Assembly: GCA_029939535.1 (NCBI GenBank)
Contig: JAOZST010000024.1
Coordinates: 1-30,811, forward strand
Direction of reading: 5' to 3'
DNA: 30,811 bases
Source of the DNA: NBML01 sp029939535
GTDB lineage: Bacteria > Desulfobacterota > Desulfobacteria > Desulfobacterales > Desulfobacteraceae
The position numbers were made by a program, and so were the translations under genes. Of this stretch, positions 1-7,863 are shown one piece after another (position 1 is the first letter of the stretch; the number at the start of each line of letters is the position of its first letter). The notes beneath the pieces are model-generated. The model did not search any database, was not told the origin of the DNA, and saw nothing but the letters and a program-made list of their open reading frames with translations.

Positions 1-2
1 TT

Positions 3-1388
3 GAGGTTCTTTCCTCTTTTGACCCGGTTGTGAAATACAGCGTATCAAATGAGAACGAGTTCATAGCCGTTTATATGAATAAGGAGTTTTTACCCATTGC
101 AACTAAATTACAGAACCATGAGAAAAACCCGGTGATCGGCAATGACTTTGTTTTTGTGAGTTCTACCAACAAAGATGTGACCAATCCACTTGTTTCTTCA
201 AGCCTCCTGGCCCAGGGGACGACAGCAATTTATGAAAATAAGATCGACAATTACATAGTTACAGTCTTTCCTGTCAAGAGTTTCAGTGATCAGCAAATCG
301 GGGTTATGGTTTACGTTTATAATGCTTCCATGCTTTTTAACACATTGAATACGGTCCGATGGGGAGTCGCGATCCTCTGCATACTATTGCTGGCTGGCAT
401 TGTGATTCCCATGGTATTTATCCTTAGAAAAATAACCATTCCCATTAACACCATCACCGCAGGAATGAGCGAAGGTGCCGAACAGGTGGCCTCTGCATCC
501 GGCCAGGTATCTTCGGCCAGCCAGTCTTTGGCGGAAGGGGCATCCGAGCAGGCAGCATCCATAGAAGAAACCTCAGCCTCCATGGAAGAAATGTCTTCTA
601 TGACCAAGAAAAATGCTGAAAATGCAGGACAAGCCGATACTCTTATGAAAGAAGCCAACCGAGTTGTTGATAGGGCAAATACATCAATGGATCAACTGAC
701 TCTTTCAATGAAAGATATTTCTAACGCCAGTGAAGAAACGTCTAAAATCATTAAAAGCATTGATGAAATTGCTTTTCAGACCAACCTTTTGGCCTTGAAT
801 GCTGCTGTGGAAGCAGCCCGTGCAGGAGAGGCAGGAGCTGGTTTTGCTGTTGTTGCAGAGGAAGTCAGGAATCTTGCCATGCGATCTGCAGATGCAGCTA
901 AAAATACAGCAGAACTGATTGAAGAAACAGTTAAGAAGGTAAGTGACGGATCAAAACTTGTGGCAACAACCAACGACACTTTTACTAAAGTAGCAGAAAG
1001 TACAGGCAAGGTTGGAGAACTGGTGGCAGAAATTTCAGAGGCTTCCAAAGAGCAGTCCAACGGTATTGATCAGGTTAATCTGGCCATTACTGAAATGGAT
1101 AAGGTAGTCCAACAGAATGCAGCCAATGCAGAAGAATCTGCTTCTGCATCCGAAGAAATGAATGCCCAGGCTGAACAGCTTAGAGACTATGTTGGAGATC
1201 TTGTTGCACTTGTCACCGGGAAAAGAGAAAGTCAAACTGGAGGGTCCTCTCAGATAACGACTCGAAAAATTGTTACAAAACCTGGAGCAGCTCCTGTATT
1301 AGGTAAAAAAATGCTAACCAATTCAAAGGAAGTCAGGCCCGATCAAGTGATACCTTTTGATGATGACGACAATTTTAAAGACTTTTAA
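3..1388 (+). CDS. Methyl-accepting chemotaxis protein, 3' part (5' end outside window)
   Basis: Transmembrane chemoreceptor that would signal to CheA/CheW. The frame is open from the first base, so the true start lies upstream; a GTG at 30 is only an internal start-like codon. The first ~105 residues look like the end of a periplasmic Cache-type sensor. A hydrophobic segment follows (VRWGVAILCILLLAGIVIP), then a long cytoplasmic helical domain with the MCP hairpin tip (FQTNLLALNAAVEAARAGE, near residue 250). There is little room for a full HAMP domain between the membrane segment and the signalling helices, so the HAMP appears shortened. The tail is acidic (DDDDNFKDF), and no CheR-binding pentapeptide is visible. 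Ligand unknown. The response-regulator relic starts 7 bases after the stop. Confidence 0.95.
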   Translation, partial: EVLSSFDPVVKYSVSNENEFIAVYMNKEFLPIATKLQNHEKNPVIGNDFVFVSSTNKDVTNPLVSSSLLAQGTTAIYENKIDNYIVTVFPVKSFSDQQIGVMVYVYNASMLFNTLNTVRWGVAILCILLLAGIVIPMVFILRKITIPINTITAGMSEGAEQVASASGQVSSASQSLAEGASEQAASIEETSASMEEMSSMTKKNAENAGQADTLMKEANRVVDRANTSMDQLTLSMKDISNASEETSKIIKSIDEIAFQTNLLALNAAVEAARAGEAGAGFAVVAEEVRNLAMRSADAAKNTAELIEETVKKVSDGSKLVATTNDTFTKVAESTGKVGELVAEISEASKEQSNGIDQVNLAITEMDKVVQQNAANAEESASASEEMNAQAEQLRDYVGDLVALVTGKRESQTGGSSQITTRKIVTKPGAAPVLGKKMLTNSKEVRPDQVIPFDDDDNFKDF

Positions 1389-1395
1389 CAATTAA

Positions 1396-1575
1396 ATGAT
1401 AATGCTTAATATGACCGGGATAAACTGGCAGGCAGGAGAATTGATAAAAACCAGACCAGATATCCCGGTTATATACGATCACACCGCCCATCACGGTGTT
1501 CTGGACGCGGCGATGGACTTTATTCAAAAACTATTTTCCAAAATTGATTTGGCAAAATTGATTTGGCAAAGATAA
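1396..1575 (+). pseudogene. Relic of a response-regulator receiver domain (C-terminal half)
   Basis: A 59-codon frame reads MIMLNMTG..., then GELIKTRPDIPVI. This matches the region after the phospho-acceptor in receiver domains of hybrid histidine kinases (typically MPxMTGxxLAxxLxxIRPDIPVI). The first half of the domain and any kinase are absent. A perfect 14-bp tandem duplication (1541-1568) lies near the end. Removing one copy makes the frame continue as IDLAKIITDLVN, the usual helix 5 of such domains, so the duplication caused the early stop. It follows the chemoreceptor stop directly, suggesting a deletion joined the two. No ribosome-binding site is evident. That it is a relic is inference from motif similarity. 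Confidence 0.6.
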
Positions 1576-2210
1576 TTACAGACCTCGTAAATATTAACTT
1601 GCTATGGCCTTTTTTTTGGACAATGTATCCACTCATAGAACCATAAAAGTGAAATTGCAAAATATGGCTATGCTCTGGTATCCATAATTCTTTTTTAAAG
1701 ATAGAACTCCGGTGTTCTGATAAATTTCAATGGTAATAACACAAATGGCCTATACTTCATTTCCCACATAAATTTTGAATTTTCTTCCTCAAAAAATATT
1801 TTCAGATAAGGCAAATTGAGCCCCCTCAACGGGCGACTATTTTGTCTATAAGTCCTCAGTTTAATGGGACTGAGCACTATAAGGTGAAGCCACCGTCTTC
1901 CCAAATTCAAAACGACCCCCAGACTATCCCTGTTAGTCCGCATTGTTAGTTCAAAATCAACCAGCCACAATATTGTTTAATAAATGTCTTGCAAAGCTGT
2001 GTAACAACCTGCCCAGCCTGAAAACTGAATAAATTGATATTTGCTTACCACAGAGGTCGGGATGAATTTCAGCTCACTGATTAGGTCACCGAATTGTTGC
2101 TCACGAACAGATGCTGTCTTTACTTTTGGTGCCTGTGACGTGGTAAAGCCCACAGAGGGTTACATCACAATGTCCCATAGATAGTTCCCCTTCTTCAGTA
2201 TTAGCCTTCA
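1576..2210. other. Gene-poor tract of 635 bases, probably decayed sequence
   Basis: I find no convincing gene here. The longest frame (minus strand, 1695-1970) starts with TTG, has no ribosome-binding site and resembles nothing I know. Just downstream of the HDOD gene on the minus strand, a 36-codon frame starts at 2211 with a TGATG overlap. A second minus frame in another register (about 2034-2190, containing EQQFGDLISELKFIP) has protein-like composition. Together they may be pieces of a broken gene, but I cannot name it. A small inverted repeat, CTCAGT/ACTGAG, lies near 1855-1876. Confidence 0.4.
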
Positions 2211-3218
2211 TCAATATTCGTCTTTTTCAATATTTAATAAAGCAGCATGTCTGACGATCTTCTCCCGGGAAGTATTAACCAGTTCAACCGCTTTTACCTT
2301 ATCAATATTCAGGGCCTTTTTATATTTATCGGCAATGAGACCTGCCTTTCGATCAACCTTTGTTTTCCCATCATTCATGGGAATATTGCCCAATTCCCTG
2401 GTAAAGGAACAGACATACCGGCTCCTATCCCCATTACTGAGTTCCTGGGGCTTTACATCGAAATTAGTCACCTGCTTCATGGCATGAAGTATATTTTCAG
2501 GCAGATGAAGCTTCATAGCCGCAATCCTGCCGAGGCTATTGTATGAAAGTCCGATTATTGATTTTGCAGCCTTTTGCAATGAAACTTGACCATCATCCCT
2601 GGCAACCTCAATCATAATATATTTATCCTGGGCAAACAATGCCACAAGGTATTCTCCCAGATCATAAATCATTGCGCTTACCTGGAGGGCATCTGGATCA
2701 TTGTAACCGCCCTCAAGGGCTATCTGCTTTGCCATAAGACCACGTTGAAGCCCTTTTAAGGCTTTTTTGGCCAAAAGCTTTGTATTAGCAAGATCTTTCA
2801 GTGTTTCATAAATTTTTAAACTTGCTGCTGCCAACCTGATTTCATCGGTGCCGAGAATAATCATTGCCTCGGGAATGGTGGAAATACCCTTGCTTGCAAA
2901 ATTTCTATAAAAAGAAGAATTAACAAGTTTCAGCATTTTTAAAGTCAGCGCCAGATCCTTTAGAATCACCTGGGCAATATCATTGGCAGATGAATATTTC
3001 ATGTTCAAAATCTTATTGACATCATTGATTTGTCTGGAAAAGGATATGAAAGTCTCATGGGTTTTCATTTTTTTCAGAATCGAGTTCACAAAGACCCTGT
3101 AGTCAGAAGGGTCTGAAGGGATATCCAAAGGATCTTTTCCCACAACATTTCCGCTCAAAGATGTCAGGCAGACTGTATCCAGTTCTATACCTGCATGGGG
3201 TATTTCAGCTTCACCCAT
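2211..3218 (-). CDS. HDOD-domain protein
   Basis: 335-residue HDOD protein, a family related to HD phosphohydrolases and usually taken as a non-catalytic signalling or output module. Residues ~45-250 show the expected order: SANDIAQVILKDLALTLKMLKLVNSSFY, then an ISTIPEAMIILG helix, then a degenerate HD site (MIYDLGEYL) where true enzymes have HD. A short N-terminal extension and an ~80-residue basic tail flank it. The ATG at 3218 has GGAG seven bases upstream. It is transcribed divergently from the adenylate cyclase gene across a 116-base AT-rich gap. A role in cyclic-nucleotide or motility signalling is possible from context only. Confidence 0.85.
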   Translation of the reverse strand: MGEAEIPHAGIELDTVCLTSLSGNVVGKDPLDIPSDPSDYRVFVNSILKKMKTHETFISFSRQINDVNKILNMKYSSANDIAQVILKDLALTLKMLKLVNSSFYRNFASKGISTIPEAMIILGTDEIRLAAASLKIYETLKDLANTKLLAKKALKGLQRGLMAKQIALEGGYNDPDALQVSAMIYDLGEYLVALFAQDKYIMIEVARDDGQVSLQKAAKSIIGLSYNSLGRIAAMKLHLPENILHAMKQVTNFDVKPQELSNGDRSRYVCSFTRELGNIPMNDGKTKVDRKAGLIADKYKKALNIDKVKAVELVNTSREKIVRHAALLNIEKDEY

Positions 3219-3242
3219 TTAGACTCCATTTTTAAAACTAGC

Positions 3243-3272
3243 TTGAAAATAATAAAAAATAACCTCTATAAT
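3243..3272 (+). promoter_or_regulatory. Sigma70-like promoter for the adenylate cyclase gene
   Basis: TTGAAA (3243-3248), an 18-base spacer, and a perfect TATAAT (3267-3272). The predicted transcript start near 3279 leaves a leader of ~56 bases before the ATG at 3335. Prediction from consensus match only. Confidence 0.55.
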
Positions 3273-3334
3273 AAACAAAATATCTTAGTCTTTTTAATGA
3301 CAATTTTCAATTTATTTATACAACAGGCCTGGAA

Positions 3335-5350
3335 ATGAATGAAGAACAGGAAAAACTGAAAGAATTGGAAAAACGAATTTTAGAGCTGAAATCCCGTTTT
3401 TCCAACTACAATATTGTAAGGATGAGGGAAGCATTGCGCTATCTTTCCGGGTCCAAGTCTGAACTTTTCATAAATATCCCCTTTCTTATACATATCAATC
3501 TGCCTGAGTTCCCGGGATTTATTGATTCAGACATCCCTGCCCACGGGATTTTTAATTTCGAAAAATCGGGATTTTATAGGGAAGCCCTGAAACAAAACAA
3601 GATACCCAGGGAAGCAATTTCCCGGTGCAAAACAATGGATCCTTGTATCCAGGGGTTCTATCATATAGGAAGTCTCGGTACTTTTACCCAGTCTTTGGGA
3701 TCTGATTTTGACTATTGGGTGATCATAGACAAAGAAAAAATTTCTGAGCGCAGGTATTACAACCTTGAAAAAAAACTGGACCATATTGTTAAATTCAGCC
3801 GGGAAAGCTATGCTCAGGAAGTCACATTCTTTATTATGGACCAGAAAGATATACAAAGAAATTGCTATGCCGGGTTTAAAGATCAGGAAACCCTGACAGC
3901 TCCTAAAATATTTCTAAAAGAGGAATTTTACAGAACCTTTTTGATGATTGCCGGAAAAATCCCTTTATGGACACTGGTACCCAGCAAGGGAGATCTTTCA
4001 ACATATACTTCCCTTGCTAAATCTATTTCATCCATCACAGGATTGAAACGGATTTCCCGGGAATTTATTGACCTGGGACATATTGAAAAACCTGAAAACC
4101 ATGACATCTTAAAAGGTCTCTTATGGCACATCTGCAAATCCAGATTTGATCCAGTCAAAGCCCTGATAAAGTCTACCATGGTTTTTTCATACGGGTTTGG
4201 CAAGCCCGGGCAGTCAGGTCTTTTATGCGATGAAATCAAGGCAGGGTATTCAAACGCCGGAATTGATGATTATAGAGTTGATCCCTATAAGCTGCTCTTT
4301 GACAAAATCATAAAATTCCATGAAGAACATGATCCCAAAGGACTTAACCTTATTAAAAATGCCATATTTTTAAGGCTGTGTGGATATCCCCAGGTTCTGG
4401 CACCGGAAACAGGCTCCCCCAAAAAACAATTGCTGGACTGGTATATCCGAAACTGGAACCTCAGCCAGAACCAGGTCGATAAGATGCTCGCCTATACCAA
4501 ATGGGATGAGCAGGAAAAACTTCTGATTGAACGGGCAATTATAGACCGGCTTGCCCTTATGTACCAGACCAAAAGCAAGGATCTTACTCCAGCCTTAGCA
4601 GGAAAGAATCTTTCTGCCGGTGGAAAAAGAAATTTTAAAATTCTTATGCATAAAACCAAAGAGCGTTTAAACAGAACAGAGAAGAAAATCCCTGAATGTT
4701 CCGCCTACTTAAAAAGACAAAAATTCCAGCTTTTTATTCTTCAGCAAAAAAAAATCAATTCCTGGCACCTGTCTGCTTATCTCAATGGCGAGACTTTTCC
4801 CCAAAAACTCTATAAGACCCAATCTCTTCTGGGTCTCATGGGATGGATTTTTGAGAACCAACTTTATGATCGCGCACAAACTTCCATAAAAATTGATGTC
4901 CAATTAAACCTGTTTGAAAACAATAGCACCCCTGTGGACCCTGACAAATTATATCTGGCCTTTCAGCCGCTAAAACCCTTGTCCGATGATATCTTTGAAA
5001 AAAAACCATCCTGGTCAAAACTGATGATTCTTTTAATATACAGCAGAACAAAAGAAAAATCATGTATCGAAAAAATCGAATTCCTGGCATTAAACACCTG
5101 GGGAGAATTGTTTCTGGATATATTGGAGCTTGACACAACAAAAAGCATGGGGGATACATATAGGGATACTGCTGTAAAGATTGATGAATACAAAGGAACC
5201 AATCAAAGACTTTATTTTTTCCAATTGGCATCCCAATTTGATTCAAATGCAGTCTTTGAAATCAAACAACACCTGGACGCCAGATTCTTAACAAGGACTG
5301 GCTTCCCGGGTTACCCTGGAAGAGACCGTCCCTTGCTTGATAAATTATAG
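3335..5350 (+). CDS. cyaA: Class I adenylate cyclase-like protein
   Basis: Predicted to make cAMP from ATP in the cytoplasm. The nucleotidyltransferase signature of the enterobacterial CyaA family is present: FYHIGSLGTFTQSLGSDFDYW, with Gly112-Ser113 and the metal-binding pair Asp124 and Asp126. Downstream, EEFYRTFLMIAGKIPLW matches the conserved EEFYRT...AGK..LW block of the catalytic domain. The protein has 671 residues against ~850 in E. coli, so the C-terminal regulatory part is shorter and divergent. The N-terminus (1-20) is charged and helical. The ribosome-binding site is weak (GG four bases before ATG). The 3' end is unusual: the last four codons and stop occur three times in tandem (5335-5379). 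The next gene starts 38 bases on. Confidence 0.85.
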   Translation: MNEEQEKLKELEKRILELKSRFSNYNIVRMREALRYLSGSKSELFINIPFLIHINLPEFPGFIDSDIPAHGIFNFEKSGFYREALKQNKIPREAISRCKTMDPCIQGFYHIGSLGTFTQSLGSDFDYWVIIDKEKISERRYYNLEKKLDHIVKFSRESYAQEVTFFIMDQKDIQRNCYAGFKDQETLTAPKIFLKEEFYRTFLMIAGKIPLWTLVPSKGDLSTYTSLAKSISSITGLKRISREFIDLGHIEKPENHDILKGLLWHICKSRFDPVKALIKSTMVFSYGFGKPGQSGLLCDEIKAGYSNAGIDDYRVDPYKLLFDKIIKFHEEHDPKGLNLIKNAIFLRLCGYPQVLAPETGSPKKQLLDWYIRNWNLSQNQVDKMLAYTKWDEQEKLLIERAIIDRLALMYQTKSKDLTPALAGKNLSAGGKRNFKILMHKTKERLNRTEKKIPECSAYLKRQKFQLFILQQKKINSWHLSAYLNGETFPQKLYKTQSLLGLMGWIFENQLYDRAQTSIKIDVQLNLFENNSTPVDPDKLYLAFQPLKPLSDDIFEKKPSWSKLMILLIYSRTKEKSCIEKIEFLALNTWGELFLDILELDTTKSMGDTYRDTAVKIDEYKGTNQRLYFFQLASQFDSNAVFEIKQHLDARFLTRTGFPGYPGRDRPLLDKL

Positions 5351-5379
5351 CTTGATAAATTATAGCTGGACAAATTATA
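5335..5379 (+). repeat. 15-bp unit in three tandem copies across the cyclase stop codon
   Basis: Copies at 5335-5349, 5350-5364 and 5365-5379. The first two are identical (GCTTGATAAATTATA) and the third differs at two bases. In the cyclase frame each copy reads LDKL followed by a stop, so the gene end is repeated in frame. Confidence 0.95.
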
Positions 5380-5388
5380 GGAAAACAG

Positions 5389-6399
5389 ATGCAGTCTAAG
5401 TCTATTCTGGTAGTCAGTGAAAATGAAAATGAGAGAACTGAACTGAGCCGGACTTTAAAAGCGATAGGGTATGAAAAAATCCTGGCTGCCCATGGCGGAG
5501 GAAATGCCTGGGCATTTTTAAAATCAAAAGAAATAGATTGTGTCATCTCTTCCTATGAAATGGAAGAGATGTCAGGGCTTGCCCTTTTAAAAATTCTTAG
5601 AAGAGAGGAATCCCTGGCAGAAATGCCCTTTTTCCTCGTCCATGACGCCTTTACCAAAATCAAAGTATTACGTGCAGGACAAATCGGCGTGACCGGGCTT
5701 TTTGTAATTCCCTATAACATAAAAGGGATGCAGCAAAAGCTTGCCTCAGCCATTGACAAAATCAAGGATCCAGTCATTGCCAAGACAGAGGAGGGGCTGG
5801 AAAAAGGGATTGAGTTCATTGAAAACAAGGAATATGACAAAGCATTGCAGGTATTTCAAGCCCTTGTCAACCAGAAGGAAAATCCTGAATACTATTTTAA
5901 TATCGGATATATAAAGACCTCCCAGAATCTTCACAGTGAGGCAATTGAAGCCTTTTCCAAGGCTACCCAGCTGGACAGGCTCTTTGTCAAAGCCTATGAA
6001 GCCATGGGAAGGGCTTATAAAGTCCTTGGAGACTCCCAAAAATCAGAAGAATGTCTCCAGACTGCAGCAGAAATCTATATGGATACTGACAAACTCGGGT
6101 CAGCCGAAGAGATACTTAATGAGGTCCTTGAATCCGGATCAAATTCCTTAAATATTTTTAATACCCTGGGCGTACTCCACCGCAAGAAAGGCGATGTAGG
6201 CCAGGCCCTCCGCCAATACAAAAAAGCGTTAAAAGTCCACCCGGATGAGCCCTATATCTATTACAATATCGGTCGACTATACCTGGATATGAAAAATTCC
6301 AACAAAGCCAAAGTCTATTTCCTGAAAGCTCTGGACAGGGACCATGGATTTGAAGAAGCCAAGCAGGTAATCAAGGCCATTGATCTTGGTATCGTATGA
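5389..6399 (+). CDS. Degenerate receiver domain plus TPR-repeat protein
   Basis: 336 residues. Residues 1-120 have a receiver-like fold: ILVVSENENER as strand 1, CVISSYEMEEMSGLALLKILR around the usual phosphorylation site, FVIPYN at the end. The acidic pair of strand 1, the phospho-acceptor Asp (a Ser in VISSYEM) and the conserved Lys (Ile in FVIPYN) are all replaced, so it is probably a pseudo-receiver that is not phosphorylated. Residues ~135-330 carry four to five tetratricopeptide repeats (PEYYFNIGYIKTSQNLHSEA; EPYIYYNIGRLYLDMKNSNKA), a protein-binding scaffold. It starts 38 bases after the cyclase stop and probably shares its transcript, so it may dock onto the cyclase or its effectors. 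That link is inference. Confidence 0.85.
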   Translation: MQSKSILVVSENENERTELSRTLKAIGYEKILAAHGGGNAWAFLKSKEIDCVISSYEMEEMSGLALLKILRREESLAEMPFFLVHDAFTKIKVLRAGQIGVTGLFVIPYNIKGMQQKLASAIDKIKDPVIAKTEEGLEKGIEFIENKEYDKALQVFQALVNQKENPEYYFNIGYIKTSQNLHSEAIEAFSKATQLDRLFVKAYEAMGRAYKVLGDSQKSEECLQTAAEIYMDTDKLGSAEEILNEVLESGSNSLNIFNTLGVLHRKKGDVGQALRQYKKALKVHPDEPYIYYNIGRLYLDMKNSNKAKVYFLKALDRDHGFEEAKQVIKAIDLGIV

Positions 6400-6456
6400 G
6401 GCAGACGGCCTAGATATTATTTCCATGAAATTTTAAGTGAAAAATTGTATTACAGA

Positions 6457-6486
6457 TTGACAATAAATCTAACAAATTGGTAGACT
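6457..6486 (+). promoter_or_regulatory. Sigma70-like promoter upstream of the ABM gene
   Basis: A perfect TTGACA (6457-6462), an 18-base spacer, and TAGACT (6481-6486, 4 of 6). It lies in the 179-base gap after the TPR gene and would give a leader of ~85 bases. Confidence 0.5.
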
Positions 6487-6578
6487 ATGTAAGTTTTCAA
6501 TTATTTTTGCTGTAGTATGTGTCCACATTTTTTTATCAATCGTTATTTTATTAATTGTTTAAAAAAAAGGAGAGCATT

Positions 6579-6908
6579 ATGGCAGTTTCAATTATTATCC
6601 GACGAACCGTAACAGATGAAACCATGGCAAAGAATCTTGCCCCTTTGATTGTGCGTCTCAGATCCAGAGCCTCTGTTCAACCAGGTTTTTTGACCGATCA
6701 GACCTTCAGCTGCCTTGACTGTGATGGCGAATACATGATCATAAGCACATGGAATACCCTTGAAGACTGGAACATATGGATGCACAGCGAGGAGCGCATG
6801 ACCATACAACGCCAGATAGATGACCTGCTTGGGGAAAAAACCCTTTACAGGTATTATGAACCTATTATTGGCGGGATACCACCCAAGTTCAAACCCGGCC
6901 AAGGGTAA
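6579..6908 (+). CDS. ABM-domain protein (antibiotic biosynthesis monooxygenase fold)
   Basis: 109-residue single-domain protein of the dimeric alpha+beta barrel ABM type. The middle reads DGEYMIISTWNTLEDWNIWMHS, matching the conserved '(E)Y..ISTW.s.edW..W..s' core, and ERMTIQRQIDDLLGEKTLYRYYEP follows as in small ABM proteins. The start at 6579 is chosen over an in-frame upstream codon at 6555 because AAGGAGAG lies just upstream and homologous folds begin with strand 1 (MAVSIIIRR). Members range from heme or quinone monooxygenases to non-enzymatic proteins; substrate unknown. The fructokinase gene follows after 52 bases, so cotranscription is possible. A 12-bp unit duplicated across the stop codon (6901-6924) ends the gene. 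Confidence 0.85.
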   Translation: MAVSIIIRRTVTDETMAKNLAPLIVRLRSRASVQPGFLTDQTFSCLDCDGEYMIISTWNTLEDWNIWMHSEERMTIQRQIDDLLGEKTLYRYYEPIIGGIPPKFKPGQG

Positions 6909-6960
6909 TTAAAAGGGTAATTCAATACCAAATTATTGTTAGCTAAGCCGGCAGATCACC

Positions 6961-7863
6961 ATGATTTTAGTGATAGGCGAAATTTTATTTGATATCTTCC
7001 CATCCTATAAACGGATGGGAGGTGCCCCCTTTAATTTTGCATTTCATTTAAAAAACCTGGGCTTCCCAGTCCGGTTTATCTCCAGAGTAGGCAATGATAT
7101 CCCTGGCAGGGAAATTCTGGATTTTCTGGATCAAAACGGATTTGACACCAATGATATCCAGAGGGATCAGGAAAATGACACCGGAACAGTTAAAATTTCA
7201 ATGGACAAAAATGGAACCCATACTTTTTCCATTGTCCATGACACAGCCTATGATCATATTGCCTTTGATGAAAGGCTGGCAGATCTAAGCATCAGACCAT
7301 GGGATCTTATTTATTTTGGCACACTGATCCAGCGGAGTCCAGACAATGCCCTGGTGATTCAAAAAATATTAAGCCAGAAGTCAAGAAAAACAAAAATATT
7401 CTGTGATATAAATTTAAGACCAGACTGCTATACAGACGCCACCCTTGGAGCTTGCCTTAAAGCGGCTGATATTCTCAAGCTCAACCAGGAAGAACTTGAT
7501 GAGATATCCAAGGGAGAAAAAAACACCCAAAAAAATATAACCATAGAAAAACAGGCTGCCCTGCTCAGGAAAACCCATTCCCTGGAGCTGGTGATTCTGA
7601 CATTGGGGAAAATGGGCAGTCTGTGGATCACACAAAAAGATTGCCTCAAAAGCCCGGATACAGACCCTCTGCCCATGAAAGATACAGTGGGAGCCGGGGA
7701 TGCCTATGCAGCCATGTCAGCTGCAGGGTGGCTTGCCGGCCTATCCTATGAAACCGTTATCTGCCTTGCCCAGGAATTTGCCGGCCGCATCTGCGTTATT
7801 AAAGGAGCATTACCAAAAAACATGGATATATATGAAGAATTTAAAGAGAGGCTGATAAATTGA
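6961..7863 (+). CDS. PfkB-family sugar kinase, probable fructokinase
   Basis: 300-residue ribokinase/PfkB-fold kinase, most likely phosphorylating fructose to fructose 6-phosphate with ATP. The N-terminal substrate motif GGAPFN (20-25) is typical of fructokinases. The C-terminal signature DTVGAGDAY (241-249) contains the catalytic base Asp247 and the anion hole. Length is normal for the family. The ribosome-binding site is weak, so it may be translated from the upstream ABM transcript. It overlaps the next gene (TTGA), placing it in one unit with sucrose-phosphate synthase and the phosphorylase. There it could recycle fructose released from sucrose. Specificity is inferred from motif and context. 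Confidence 0.88.
   Translation: MILVIGEILFDIFPSYKRMGGAPFNFAFHLKNLGFPVRFISRVGNDIPGREILDFLDQNGFDTNDIQRDQENDTGTVKISMDKNGTHTFSIVHDTAYDHIAFDERLADLSIRPWDLIYFGTLIQRSPDNALVIQKILSQKSRKTKIFCDINLRPDCYTDATLGACLKAADILKLNQEELDEISKGEKNTQKNITIEKQAALLRKTHSLELVILTLGKMGSLWITQKDCLKSPDTDPLPMKDTVGAGDAYAAMSAAGWLAGLSYETVICLAQEFAGRICVIKGALPKNMDIYEEFKERLIN

Noticed and set aside
1695..1970. 91-codon minus-strand frame as a gene
   Set aside because: TTG start, no ribosome-binding site, no recognisable motif, and an arginine- and leucine-rich composition typical of chance frames in this gene-poor tract.
4836..5246. 136-codon minus-strand frame opposite the adenylate cyclase
   Set aside because: Fully antisense to a well-supported gene and without family motifs; a shadow frame.
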